A DNA stretch of 64,000 nucleotides from Bacillus sp. SORGH_AS_0510 (GTDB lineage: Bacteria > Bacillota > Bacilli > Bacillales > Cytobacillaceae), in the NCBI RefSeq assembly GCF_030818775.1, contig NZ_JAUTAU010000001.1, positions 3,228,001-3,292,000 of the forward strand, in the 5' to 3' direction. Below are positions 43,243-51,869 of the stretch, piece by piece. A program made the position numbers and the translations under genes. The number at the start of each line of letters is the position of its first letter. Within the stretch, counting starts at the first letter, position 1. The notes under the pieces were generated by a model. The model saw only the letters and a program-made list of their open reading frames with translations. It was not told where the DNA came from and searched no databases.

Positions 43243-44652
43243 ATGGATCAATCGAAAAATTATTTACTCTATTTAACAAGTATGTATAAACGAATTTTAG
43301 ATGAGGTGGATGTAGGGGTTCATGCAGTTGACGAGACAGGGAAAACCATTATCTATAATAAAAAAATGATGCAAATGGAATCAATGGATTTTCATGACGT
43401 TATGGATAAAAACCTGCTAGATGTCTTTATGTTCAAGGATGACCAGTCTAGTACACTTGTAAAGGCCCTTCAAGAAGGGAAAAAAACTAGTAACGTAAAA
43501 CAAACCTATTTTAATAACAAGGGCCGCGAAATTACTACTATTAATAATACTATCCCTATCTATAAAGAGGAGAGCCTGCAAGGTGCAGTGGAGATTGCGA
43601 ATGATGTAACGAAACTTGAACGGCTGATAAAAGGAAATATGAGTAAGGGATCAACCAGATATACATTTGAGAATATTATTGGCACTAGTCCAGCTATCTT
43701 AGAGGTTAAGGAATCAGCAAAACGGGCGACTCGGACCTCCTCCTATGTATTAATTGTAGGTGACACTGGTACGGGGAAAGAGCTTTTTGCTCAAAGTATC
43801 CATAATGCTAGTAACCGTTTATCTGCTCCATTTATTTCTCAAAATTGTGCTGCATTACCTGATAATTTAATCGAAAGTCTCCTTTTCGGTACAAAGCGAG
43901 GAGCTTTCACAGGTGCAATCGATACCCCTGGACTATTTGAACAGGCAAATGGAGGAACATTGTTACTGGACGAAATCAATTCATTAAATTTAAACCTGCA
44001 AGCAAAATTACTTCGCGTCTTACAAGAAAAAACGATTAGGAGAATAGGAGATACAAAGGATACACCAATTGATGTTAGGGTCATAGCAAACATGAACGAG
44101 GACCCAATTGACGCGATTGCAAACAACCGTCTTCGAAAAGACTTATATTACCGGCTTGGTGTAGTAACAATATTTGTCCCTCCCCTTAAAGACCGCAAAG
44201 AAGATATTCCGTTACTAGTGGAACACTTTATAGAGAAATATAATGAACGCTTTCAAATGAATGTCAAGGGCTTATCAGATGAAGTCCAATTGTCTTTCAC
44301 GGAATATGATTGGCACGGCAATATCCGGGAGCTTGAGCATATTGTTGAAGCGGCCATGAATGTTATGATGGATGAGGAAGTCATTATGTACTCCCATTTA
44401 CCTTACCAATATCGCAGTAAGATGCAGCTGAAAGAAAGAATGATGCCCTTAGCCACCGTTGAAACATTCATTGAGGAAGATTCAGAGATCACTATACCAT
44501 TAAAAGACCAAATGGAATTATTTGAAAAGACCTATATTGAGCACGTTTTAAATAAACATGATTTTAATATTTCAAGAGCAGCTAAGGCACTTGGCTTGAG
44601 CCGCCAAAGCTTGCAATATCGCATGAAGAAATTAAGATTAGAGAATAAATAA
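43243..44652 (+). CDS. rocR: Sigma-54-dependent activator RocR
   Basis: A 469-residue NtrC/NifA-type activator of arginine use. The N-terminal PAS-like sensor (about 15-125: ILDEVDVGVHAVDETGKTII) is followed by the AAA+ domain with Walker A GDTGTGKE near 173, the sigma-54 contact loop GAFTGA near 220, Walker B GGTLLLDEIN near 238 and arginine-finger region RKDLYYRLGVVTIF. The C-terminal Fis-type HTH (NISRAAKALGLSRQSLQYRM) is near 440. It is divergent from rocD and acts there and on rocE through palindromic sites, probably when ornithine or citrulline is present, as in B. subtilis. Confidence 0.93.
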   Translation: MDQSKNYLLYLTSMYKRILDEVDVGVHAVDETGKTIIYNKKMMQMESMDFHDVMDKNLLDVFMFKDDQSSTLVKALQEGKKTSNVKQTYFNNKGREITTINNTIPIYKEESLQGAVEIANDVTKLERLIKGNMSKGSTRYTFENIIGTSPAILEVKESAKRATRTSSYVLIVGDTGTGKELFAQSIHNASNRLSAPFISQNCAALPDNLIESLLFGTKRGAFTGAIDTPGLFEQANGGTLLLDEINSLNLNLQAKLLRVLQEKTIRRIGDTKDTPIDVRVIANMNEDPIDAIANNRLRKDLYYRLGVVTIFVPPLKDRKEDIPLLVEHFIEKYNERFQMNVKGLSDEVQLSFTEYDWHGNIRELEHIVEAAMNVMMDEEVIMYSHLPYQYRSKMQLKERMMPLATVETFIEEDSEITIPLKDQMELFEKTYIEHVLNKHDFNISRAAKALGLSRQSLQYRMKKLRLENK

Positions 44653-44717
44653 CAAAGAAATACTGCATAACATTCCCATTTTTTCATCATAATATAAAAA
44701 AAGATGAGGTGAAAATA

Positions 44718-44924
44718 ATGGGACTTCTTAACTCATTTAATCAGTGGAGAGAAACAAAGTATCAAAATCATGTTTCCACCATGAAAGAACTTGGCAAATG
44801 TCCTGACTGTCAAGGCCGTGGTTATACTGTATATCCTTATAATGAATATGCCTACTATAATTCGTACGAATGTCCTGGTTGCCAGGGAAGCGGCCATTAT
44901 ACTGATTGGGAAGATATGAGATAA
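44718..44924 (+). CDS. Small protein with paired CxxCxGxG zinc-binding motifs
   Basis: 68 residues. Two DnaJ-type half-fingers, CPDCQGRG near residue 30 and CPGCQGSG near 54, should together bind one Zn2+. The segment between them is Tyr/Asn-rich. The rest of DnaJ is absent. ATG 44718 is preferred, with AGGTG seven bases upstream; GTG 44709 overlaps that site. It may be a protein- or RNA-binding zinc module; function unknown. Closed by a strong terminator. Confidence 0.8.
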   Translation: MGLLNSFNQWRETKYQNHVSTMKELGKCPDCQGRGYTVYPYNEYAYYNSYECPGCQGSGHYTDWEDMR

Positions 44925-44936
44925 TAACCAAAACAC

Positions 44937-44973
44937 AAAAAGCCCCGTTTTTTCAATAGGGCTTTTTATTTTT
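44937..44973. terminator. Bidirectional terminator
   Basis: AAAAAGCCC / GGGCTTTTT with T-rich sequence on both strands; serves the zinc-finger miniprotein and the facing VanW gene. Confidence 0.88.
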
Positions 44974-44976
44974 TAT

Positions 44977-45960
44977 TTACATACTTTTCTTAATTAATTC
45001 TAGATAGGCTTTTGCTGTCCTAACCTCAATGGTCAATGATCCTTTTTTAACAATTGCTTTAAGTAAGACAGGGGCACCTGATGTATTTTTGAATCGAAAA
45101 TCTTTTCCTCCGTAGGACACTGTTGCATCTCTTCCTTTTGGAACATATCCTACCTCTAGAGAATGGTGATTCTTTTCGATATAGCTGACACCTATTTTGT
45201 CAATGGCGTTGAATAGTGTTGACGAAGTCTGGCAGATCCCTCCGCCTACACCATCCACAAGTTTACCCTCAACTACTTCAGGTGCGTTTTGAAAACCGTG
45301 AGCAGCATCACTTGGGCCAACGGTGGTATTAAACGAGAATGAATCCCCTTCTCCCAGGATCACATTGTTAACCGCAGCAGCAGATAATGCAATATTTTTT
45401 GTTCTACCTACAACTGCACTGTTAAAATGAGTAGTATAGGATGCAACTAGCGCTTCTCCTAAATGGGATGCATCTTCCATTTTATATCCACTTGCTGTCA
45501 CATATAAAGGTATTTCCACATCTCCACCTTTTACAGATGCCTGGAATACTTTATCTGTTAATTCGTTTTCGTCGAGAATTGTTTGTGGAGTCCCTTTGAT
45601 GACTTGGCCGTTTTCATCCAACTTGTCAAGAATCATTCTTTTATCGTATCCAGGGGTTGTTTCATTTCCTCTAGCTAATTCTCGAGCCATCTTATTAATC
45701 TTTGTTTTATACATTTCGTCGTTCATGCCAAAGCCTAATTCCTTTGGATTTAACGTTTTGATTATGGCTTTTGTTGTCGGGTCAATAATATTTACAAAAA
45801 CCGGTTTTTCCTCTTCCTGTTTCTTTTCTACTTTTTTCTCTTTTTCGACCTTTGGCTGTTCAGATGCCTTTGTTTCTTTTACAGGCTGGTCTGCACACCC
45901 TGCCAACAACACAAAACTTCCTGCCAATAAAATTGAAATAACCCTTGTGAGTTTTCCCAT
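44977..45960 (-). CDS. VanW family lipoprotein
   Basis: A 327-residue exported protein. The signal peptide MGKLTRVISILLAGSFVLLA ends in the lipobox LLAGC. A charged Lys/Glu linker (about 30-55) precedes a middle domain. The VanW domain starts around residue 180: NIALSAAAVNNVILGEGDSF, FNTTVGPSDAAHGF, VDGVGGGICQTSSTLFNA, HHSLEVGYVPKGRDATVSYG. VanW proteins are cell-surface proteins of unclear role, first seen in vancomycin-resistance clusters; no resistance genes are here. ATG 45960 follows GGGGG; the longer frame to 45999 lacks a signal. Confidence 0.9.
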   Translation of the reverse strand: MGKLTRVISILLAGSFVLLAGCADQPVKETKASEQPKVEKEKKVEKKQEEEKPVFVNIIDPTTKAIIKTLNPKELGFGMNDEMYKTKINKMARELARGNETTPGYDKRMILDKLDENGQVIKGTPQTILDENELTDKVFQASVKGGDVEIPLYVTASGYKMEDASHLGEALVASYTTHFNSAVVGRTKNIALSAAAVNNVILGEGDSFSFNTTVGPSDAAHGFQNAPEVVEGKLVDGVGGGICQTSSTLFNAIDKIGVSYIEKNHHSLEVGYVPKGRDATVSYGGKDFRFKNTSGAPVLLKAIVKKGSLTIEVRTAKAYLELIKKSM

Positions 45961-46229
45961 GATCCCCCATCTTTTCCCTTTTATTCTTAAAGCTACCACT
46001 AATCTCTATCAATATACTATTTGACGCTCATCAAGAAGAATAGGTTTCACTCATTCTTCTATTCTATTCCAATTTATTTTTATTTTACCATCATCTTTTC
46101 GATAGATAATTTCTTTTTTAATAGAAAAAAAATATGGAAATAAAAGTGCTCATCATAAATACGATAATATTAAGGGTTTCTAACGTTTCTGTTCTTTAGT
46201 CAAGTACGTATTAAAAGGGGGAATAAATC

Positions 46230-46391
46230 ATGTCAAAAATCTTATTTCTTCTTTTCTTTGTTCTAATGCTCATTTTTCTTATTTTAGGGGTAGCATCTTA
46301 TCTTAAACAACCGAAACCAAAAACTGGGTGGGTTTTTCTTAGTCTCTCTATTATTAGTTTAATCGGAGTTATTTATTTGTTGTCTTTGTAA
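46230..46391 (+). CDS. Small two-helix membrane protein, 53 residues
   Basis: ATG 46230 lies after AAAAGGGGGAATAAATC, a strong ribosome site. It begins MSKILFLLFFVLMLIFLILG; a short basic loop (KQPKPKTG) leads to a second helix (about 33-52). It is a typical small Bacillus membrane protein of unknown function. It precedes a small dimeric-barrel-like protein gene by 67 bases and may be co-transcribed with it. Confidence 0.7.
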   Translation: MSKILFLLFFVLMLIFLILGVASYLKQPKPKTGWVFLSLSIISLIGVIYLLSL

Positions 46392-46458
46392 ACCTGTATA
46401 ATTTTCCAGTTTTGAGGAAGTCTAATCCCTAGGAAAAATTATTCTAGGGGTGTTTTTT

Positions 46459-46800
46459 ATGTCCGTTTTTGTTTATCAAACATTTATTATTAAACAAGAT
46501 AAATTTAAAGAAGGAATTGATAATTTAAGGGAGCTCAAAAAATTTAGAAACGAAAACTACAGCCATCATGTAGAGATTTTAACACCCGTTTCTGGAGATG
46601 ACCACACCTATGCCCTGCTATCTACCTATGATGGATTAGCTGAAATGGAACTGCAAAGCAAAAAATTGTTTGAAGATGAAGAGTATTTGGAGCTAATCGG
46701 TCCTTTTTTCCTGGACCATATCGCGGAAGGAAGCATGCATACCCAAATATTACGCTCATTAGGCGAGGTAAAAATGGCTAAAAAGGATCAAAAAAAATAA
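46459..46800 (+). CDS. Small cytoplasmic protein, likely dimeric alpha/beta-barrel fold
   Basis: 113 residues: VFVYQTFIIKQDKFKEGIDN, then a strand-rich middle (HHVEILTPVSGDDHTYALLS) and FFLDHIAEGSMHTQILRSLG. The pattern of a short barrel with acidic helices fits NIPSNAP/dimeric alpha-beta barrel proteins, but this is a structural guess. ATG 46459 follows GGGGTG; an in-frame ATG at 46450 lies within that site. Function unknown. Confidence 0.7.
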   Translation: MSVFVYQTFIIKQDKFKEGIDNLRELKKFRNENYSHHVEILTPVSGDDHTYALLSTYDGLAEMELQSKKLFEDEEYLELIGPFFLDHIAEGSMHTQILRSLGEVKMAKKDQKK

Positions 46801-46810
46801 TTATGCCTAA

Positions 46811-47003
46811 TAGAAAAGCGCAAGCGCCTTGGTCAGCCCCGACAGGCAAATGTTCTTCGGCAAGAAAAGTCGCTCTTTGACTTTACTTGCCGAAGGTTAT
46901 TTGACCCGAGCTGTAACAATCATCGCTATATCAAGCCATGATTGTTACAAGCTACTCAATGTAGAGTATTCAGGGTGAAAACTGACTAGGCGCTGGAGCT
47001 CGA
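46811..47003. repeat. Dispersed Bacillus-type hairpin repeat with inserted palindrome
   Basis: The outer ends pair: GAAAAGCGCAAGCGCCT with AGGCGCTGGAGCTCGACA. Inside is CTTCGGCAAG / CTTGCCGAAG (46855-46896) and a perfect 11-bp stem TGTAACAATCA / TGATTGTTACA (46912-46949). The whole looks like a folded, non-coding repeat of the kind scattered in Bacillus genomes (bcr-like). It contains no gene. Confidence 0.7.
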
Positions 47004-47041
47004 CAATTCTCAAAGTCGAATTTTCTTTCTTATCAATTAAA

Positions 47042-47080
47042 AATGAAAACCCAAAGAAAATTTTCTTTGGGTTTTTCATT
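47042..47080 (-). terminator. aspA terminator
   Basis: AATGAAAACCCAAAGAAAA pairs with its mirror arm around 47060; T-rich on the minus strand. Confidence 0.88.
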
Positions 47081-47090
47081 ATATTAATCA

Positions 47091-48515
47091 TTAGTCTCTC
47101 TCTAACAATTCCGCCCCTGCAATACCAGGCTTGGTCATTTCATATATATCCAAAATCAGGTCAAGCTCTTCTTCTGTTAGCACATCATGTTGTAAGCAAA
47201 GCTCACGAACAGATTTACCACTTAGAACGGCTTCACGAGCAATACGTGCTGCTATTTCATATCCTAAGTGAGGATTAACAGCTGTTATAATCCCGACACT
47301 CTTTTCTACGTATTCTTTCATACGGGCTTCATTCGCTTCAATTCCTTTTAGACAATGCTCCGTAAAGGAAGCAAATCCATTGTTCATAATGCTAATGGAT
47401 TGGAGCAGATTAAATACCAATACAGGTTCCATGACATTTAGTTCGAGTTGTCCTGCTTCAGAAGCTAAACAAATTGTATGGTCATTACCAATAACTTGGA
47501 AGGCAATTTGGTTAATAAGCTCTGGCATAACTGGGTTTACCTTCCCTGGCATAATGGAAGACCCTGGTTGACGTGCCGGAAGAGAAATTTCTGCAAGTCC
47601 AGCACGTGGACCTGATGCCATTAAGCGAAGATCATTAGCTATTTTAGACATATTCATCATACATACCTTTAATGCCGCTGAAACTTCTGTATACGCATCG
47701 GTATTTTGCGTAGCATCCACTAAATGTTCAGCATTGACTAATGGTAATCCACTGATTTTTGCGAGCTGAATAACCACGTCTTCGATGTATTTAGGGTCCG
47801 CATTTAATCCAGTACCAACAGCAGTTGCCCCCATGTTCACCTCAAATAAATGTATCTTTGAATGCTCGATTCGTTTAATATCTCTTTCAAGCACCCTGCT
47901 GTATGCCTCAAATTCTTGTCCTAAGCGGATTGGGACGGCATCTTGAAGATGAGTACGGCCCATTTTAATTACATTTTCAAACTGTTTCGCCTTTAACTTG
48001 AACACCTTTTGCATTTCTTTCGTCGTATCGAGCAATTTATCCAGCATTCTTAGAGTTGCTATATGAATAGCAGTAGGAAATACATCATTTGTCGATTGGG
48101 ACATGTTTACATGTGTATTTGGACTTAAGTGGTTATATGCACCCTTTTGATGACCAAGAAGCTCAAGAGCCCGATTGGCAATCACTTCATTTGCATTCAT
48201 ATTCATCGATGTTCCTGCCCCACCTTGAATTGGGTCTACGATAAACTGGTCATTCCATTTACCATCGATGATTTCATTTGCTGCTTGACTAATTGCTTCC
48301 CCTAAACCACTATACAACCGCTTTGTATTCATATTTGCAATCGCTGCTGCTTTTTTTACCATTGCAAGCGCTTTAATAAGTTCTTCATGAATGCGGTATC
48401 CCGTAATAGGAAAGTTTTCTACTGCTCTTAACGTTTGGATCCCATAATAAGCATCGGCAGGTATGTCCTTTTTCCCTAGAAAGTCTTGTTCTACTCTTAT
48501 CTTGTCCGCTGTCAT
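47091..48515 (-). CDS. aspA: Aspartate ammonia-lyase (aspartase)
   Basis: A 474-residue fumarase/aspartase-family enzyme that splits aspartate into fumarate and ammonia. Conserved regions are YYGIQTLRAVENFPITGY at the N-terminus, GGAGTSMNMNANEVIANRA, SQSTNDVFPTA, GRTHLQDAVP and the signature loop GSSIMPGKVNP near residue 320 with the catalytic Ser. The length is normal. ATG follows GGGAG. Single gene; ansR/ansA are not adjacent. It complements the amino-acid-use genes (rocD/E) upstream in the window. Confidence 0.95.
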   Translation of the reverse strand: MTADKIRVEQDFLGKKDIPADAYYGIQTLRAVENFPITGYRIHEELIKALAMVKKAAAIANMNTKRLYSGLGEAISQAANEIIDGKWNDQFIVDPIQGGAGTSMNMNANEVIANRALELLGHQKGAYNHLSPNTHVNMSQSTNDVFPTAIHIATLRMLDKLLDTTKEMQKVFKLKAKQFENVIKMGRTHLQDAVPIRLGQEFEAYSRVLERDIKRIEHSKIHLFEVNMGATAVGTGLNADPKYIEDVVIQLAKISGLPLVNAEHLVDATQNTDAYTEVSAALKVCMMNMSKIANDLRLMASGPRAGLAEISLPARQPGSSIMPGKVNPVMPELINQIAFQVIGNDHTICLASEAGQLELNVMEPVLVFNLLQSISIMNNGFASFTEHCLKGIEANEARMKEYVEKSVGIITAVNPHLGYEIAARIAREAVLSGKSVRELCLQHDVLTEEELDLILDIYEMTKPGIAGAELLERD

Positions 48516-48760
48516 TTGTCTCCCACCCTTTTAAAAACAAATAAATTTCTATATTAGACCATTTGGTACACCAAAATAATAACAGTTACACCCTGTTTTT
48601 GTCTCCATTTTAACTATTATTTTACTATTTATAGTAATCTCAATAATTAGTAAATTTTTTTTACAAATAATTGAATTAGAAAATTCATTAAGTATCTTTT
48701 CTAAAAAACAAGTAAGTGCTATGATATTCTGCGAGATTACTATATACAAGGATGGATGAC

Positions 48761-49888
48761 ATGCAGAAGGTACTTTATTTAGCACTCTTTGCTGCTTTAC
48801 TGCTGCAAACTGGATGTAGTTTGAAGACGGCGAATGCCAGTATAAATGAAAAAAGGTCCATTTCGCCAAAGATAGAAATGCAATCTAGCAAAGTTTCACC
48901 TAAATTGAAAGAAACTCCATTATTCAAATCCAAGGTTGTACTATCTATTAGTCCAGTTACATCTAACTCTGGTAGTGCTGTTTTAACAACAACCAACTTA
49001 CCTTCAGATATTTCAGAGGTTAGTTATTATATTTGGAGAACAGCTGATGGTGTTAAGAGTGGTAAAATATTTCCTTCTTCCGATAAAGAGAATGGATTCT
49101 CGCTTACTTTTGGGTCAACAGAATTATCTGGAAAACGTGGAGAATATCAAATTGAGGTCTACGGAAAAAGAGAAACGGGTACGGAGGAGCTTCTGGCTAA
49201 ATCAACTGTAACCTTTCAACAGCATGTTCCCATTCTTATGTATCATGCGATTGATGATTTTAAGGGGGAGGGCTTAAAAGAGCTGTTTGTAACGCCTTCC
49301 AATTTCGAAGCACAGATGCAATATTTAAAGGATCAAGGCTATACGCTTCTCACTTTTGAGAAATGGGAAAAAATCAATAAAGTAAACAAGCCGATTTTTG
49401 TCACATTTGATGATGGGATGAAAAACAATCTAAATGCCTTCCATATTTTACAGCGTCTAAAGGATGCGACATTCCATCCCACTGCGACAGAATATACTAT
49501 TGCCGGTTACATTGATAGTGGCTCCTATCAATTAACTTCGGAAGATATTAAAGAAATGGTGGCTTCAGGTATTTTCTCTGTTCAATCCCATACGATGTCA
49601 CACGCTGATCTTCCTAAAATTACAAATTTTGAGGAAGAACTAAAAACTTCTAAGGAAAAAATCGAACAAATAACGGGAAAACCAGTTATTGCTATTGCCT
49701 ACCCATATGGTCACTTTAATCAACAGGTAGTAGAGGAAACTAAAAAATACTACAAATTTGCCACAACCACAAAGCCAGGTCTATTCATTGAAAAAGAAGA
49801 GCCGGATGAACTGCTGTTAATGCATCGTGTCCGTATCTCCTACTCGACCACCATTGAACAGTTTGCCCATCTTGTTGAAACAAATTAA
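48761..49888 (+). CDS. Exported polysaccharide deacetylase (NodB domain)
   Basis: About 375 residues. The N-terminal signal MQKVLYLALFAALLLQTGC looks like a lipoprotein signal with an imperfect lipobox. A beta-rich region follows (about 60-150: VVLSISPVTSNSGSAVLTTT), similar to bacterial GBS Bsp-like repeats. The NodB domain from about 155 has ILMYHAID, the Asp pair in VTFDDGMKNN near 213, SHTMSHADL (zinc His pair) and YPYGHFNQ. It would remove acetyl groups from cell-wall or other surface glycans. ATG 48761 is preferred, with AAGG nine bases upstream; ATG 48752 is too close to it. Confidence 0.88.
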   Translation: MQKVLYLALFAALLLQTGCSLKTANASINEKRSISPKIEMQSSKVSPKLKETPLFKSKVVLSISPVTSNSGSAVLTTTNLPSDISEVSYYIWRTADGVKSGKIFPSSDKENGFSLTFGSTELSGKRGEYQIEVYGKRETGTEELLAKSTVTFQQHVPILMYHAIDDFKGEGLKELFVTPSNFEAQMQYLKDQGYTLLTFEKWEKINKVNKPIFVTFDDGMKNNLNAFHILQRLKDATFHPTATEYTIAGYIDSGSYQLTSEDIKEMVASGIFSVQSHTMSHADLPKITNFEEELKTSKEKIEQITGKPVIAIAYPYGHFNQQVVEETKKYYKFATTTKPGLFIEKEEPDELLLMHRVRISYSTTIEQFAHLVETN

Positions 49889-49919
49889 GGCTGTCACATT
49901 TTGACAGCCTATTTTTTAT
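49888..49919. terminator. Bidirectional terminator
   Basis: AGGCTGTCA / TGACAGCCT then ATTTTTTA; shared by the deacetylase gene and the facing marR gene. Confidence 0.85.
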
Positions 49920-50342
49920 CTAATAGAACGATTGGTTGAATTTTTTTAATAGCTGGCCAAAAATTTCACGTTCCTCTTCAGACCAATCATTGATAAGCTC
50001 TTCTAATCTCTCTAAGCGTGCCTGTTTGTGCTCTTTATACACCCTATTTCCAATCTCTGTGATTTGCAGTGAATAGGCCCTGCCGTCTAGCGGGTCAGGA
50101 ATACGGTACAAATAACCTTTTTGTTCTAAAGCAGCTGCTTGTCTGCTGATGGTGGAAATGTCCAATTGAAACTCACCAGCTAGTACTTTTACCCCTGCAG
50201 CTCCTCTATTTGCAATTCGTCGCATCAATAAATAGGCAGAGCGATCCAGGTTACCTAGTTTTTTATTACTGGAGACAGATGTTGAACGGCGAATTAATAT
50301 GGCTAATTCCAGTTCAATCGTTTCCAAAGATTGTTCATACAT
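49920..50342 (-). CDS. MarR family regulator
   Basis: A 140-residue winged-helix repressor. LDRSAYLLMRRIANRG, GEFQLDISTISRQAAALEQK (recognition helix) and the DPLDGRAYSLQ wing are typical. ATG 50342 follows GGGG at eight bases; a longer frame to 50390 has no ribosome site. It is divergent from an MFS exporter. A perfect palindrome, TTGTAT-A-ATACAA, covers the exporter -10, so it probably represses the transporter and is relieved by a toxic compound. Confidence 0.92.
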   Translation of the reverse strand: MYEQSLETIELELAILIRRSTSVSSNKKLGNLDRSAYLLMRRIANRGAAGVKVLAGEFQLDISTISRQAAALEQKGYLYRIPDPLDGRAYSLQITEIGNRVYKEHKQARLERLEELINDWSEEEREIFGQLLKKFNQSFY

Positions 50343-50439
50343 TATATTAACCCCACAATAAACAATTTTCTTCTTCCTATATGATAACATATTAAATATT
50401 TAATTATAACGAATGACCACCTTTCTAGAGTAAACACTA

Positions 50440-50471
50440 TTGACGAAGTGTAAAATAGTTGTATAATACAA
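50440..50471 (+). promoter_or_regulatory. MFS promoter with MarR operator
   Basis: TTGACG (50440-50445), 16 bp, TATAAT (50462-50467). The palindrome TTGTATAATACAA (50459-50471) covers the -10; a further ATACAAC half-site lies at about 50487. Confidence 0.7.
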
Positions 50472-50575
50472 TCATGTACTTTCATAATACAACTAATTGA
50501 AAAACAAGGAAATCAATTAGTTATTTATAAAACACAAGGACATAGGGAGAAAATATATAAAAAGGAGAAATGTGC

Positions 50576-51817
50576 ATGTCATCTTCAACAAAATCTGTTT
50601 CTGTACCACCACAAGTACCTGACCCATCTGCTGCAAAGGGAGGCTTATTAGCGCAACCAAAAGCGGTGTGGGCCGTTTTTTTTGCGTGTATTATAGCCTT
50701 TATGGGGCTTGGACTGGTAGATCCTATTTTACCAGCGATAGCGGAGCAACTTCATGCTTCACATAGTCAAGTAACGTTATTGTTCACTAGCTATAATGCT
50801 GTTATGGCAGTTGCCATGCTTATCACCGGAATGATTTCATCCAGACTGGGGATAAAATGGACTCTGTTATCTGGTATTGTAATTATCGCTGTATTTTCTG
50901 CGCTTGGCGGATTCTCCAATGGGATTTGGACACTTGTTGGTTTACGTGGAGGCTGGGGACTTGGTAATGCCTTGTTCGTTGCAACCGCATTAGCTGCCAT
51001 TGTTTCGCTTTCAAATAGCGGGACGGCACAAGCGATTATTTTATACGAAGCTGCCATTGGTCTTGGAATCTCTGTCGGACCATTACTTGGAGGCTGGCTG
51101 GGCGCCATGTCCTGGAGAGGCCCTTTCCTTGGTGTTGCGTCACTTATGGTTATTGCTTTTATCGGCCTGATGCTCCTCATGCCAAAAGGGACTAAAGCAA
51201 CAAATGTACAAAATAAAACTTCATTATTAGACCCATTCCGAGCTTTAAAGCACCGATCATTATTAATTTTCGGTATTGCTGCAGCACTATATAATTTTGG
51301 CTTTTTTACTTTATTAGCTTATGCTCCATTTGTTATGGGGTTAGATGAGCATGGTTTAGGTTATGTATTCCTTGGATGGGGCATATTATTGGCGATTACT
51401 TCCGTGTTCATGGCGCCAAAGCTTCAACAGTGGTTTGGTACGATCAAATCAATGTGCGCAATGCTAACGCTTTTCGCTTTGCTACTTGTTGCCATGGGCG
51501 TTTGGACCTCTACACAATGGGTAGTGATTGGTGCTGTTATTTTAGCAGGTGCTTTCCTTGGAAATAACAACACGTTGATTACAACAGCTGTAATGAACGC
51601 AGCTCCGGTTGAACGATCAACTGCTTCTGCTGCTTATAGCTTCCTTCGCTTTATCGGCGGAGCGATTGCTCCATTTACAGCAGGGAAATTGGCGGAGATT
51701 TATAATCCAAGTCTTCCATTCATCGTTGGAGCAGGGTTTGTTTTCATTTCTGTTATATTTATCTTAATGAATAGTTCACATATTAAGCATGTTGATGATG
51801 CTGAAATTGGTCATTAA
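50576..51817 (+). CDS. MFS transporter (DHA1-type drug exporter)
   Basis: A 413-residue major facilitator with 12 helices. The family loop between helices 2 and 3 is TGMISSRLGIKWTLLSG (motif A-like), and helix 5 carries the antiporter-type ILYEAAIGLGISVGPLLGGW (motif C), pointing to proton-driven export. ATG 50576 follows AAAGGAG at eight bases; ATG 50570 is too close. It is regulated by the divergent MarR protein. Substrate unknown. Confidence 0.9.
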   Translation: MSSSTKSVSVPPQVPDPSAAKGGLLAQPKAVWAVFFACIIAFMGLGLVDPILPAIAEQLHASHSQVTLLFTSYNAVMAVAMLITGMISSRLGIKWTLLSGIVIIAVFSALGGFSNGIWTLVGLRGGWGLGNALFVATALAAIVSLSNSGTAQAIILYEAAIGLGISVGPLLGGWLGAMSWRGPFLGVASLMVIAFIGLMLLMPKGTKATNVQNKTSLLDPFRALKHRSLLIFGIAAALYNFGFFTLLAYAPFVMGLDEHGLGYVFLGWGILLAITSVFMAPKLQQWFGTIKSMCAMLTLFALLLVAMGVWTSTQWVVIGAVILAGAFLGNNNTLITTAVMNAAPVERSTASAAYSFLRFIGGAIAPFTAGKLAEIYNPSLPFIVGAGFVFISVIFILMNSSHIKHVDDAEIGH

Positions 51818-51819
51818 AT

Positions 51820-51866
51820 AACAAAAAGGATCTGCGGCTCCCAGCCTGACAGATCCTTTTTGTTAT
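51820..51866. terminator. Bidirectional terminator
   Basis: A 15-bp stem AACAAAAAGGATCTG / CAGATCCTTTTTGTT between the MFS and htpG stops. Confidence 0.92.
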
Positions 51867-51869
51867 CCC

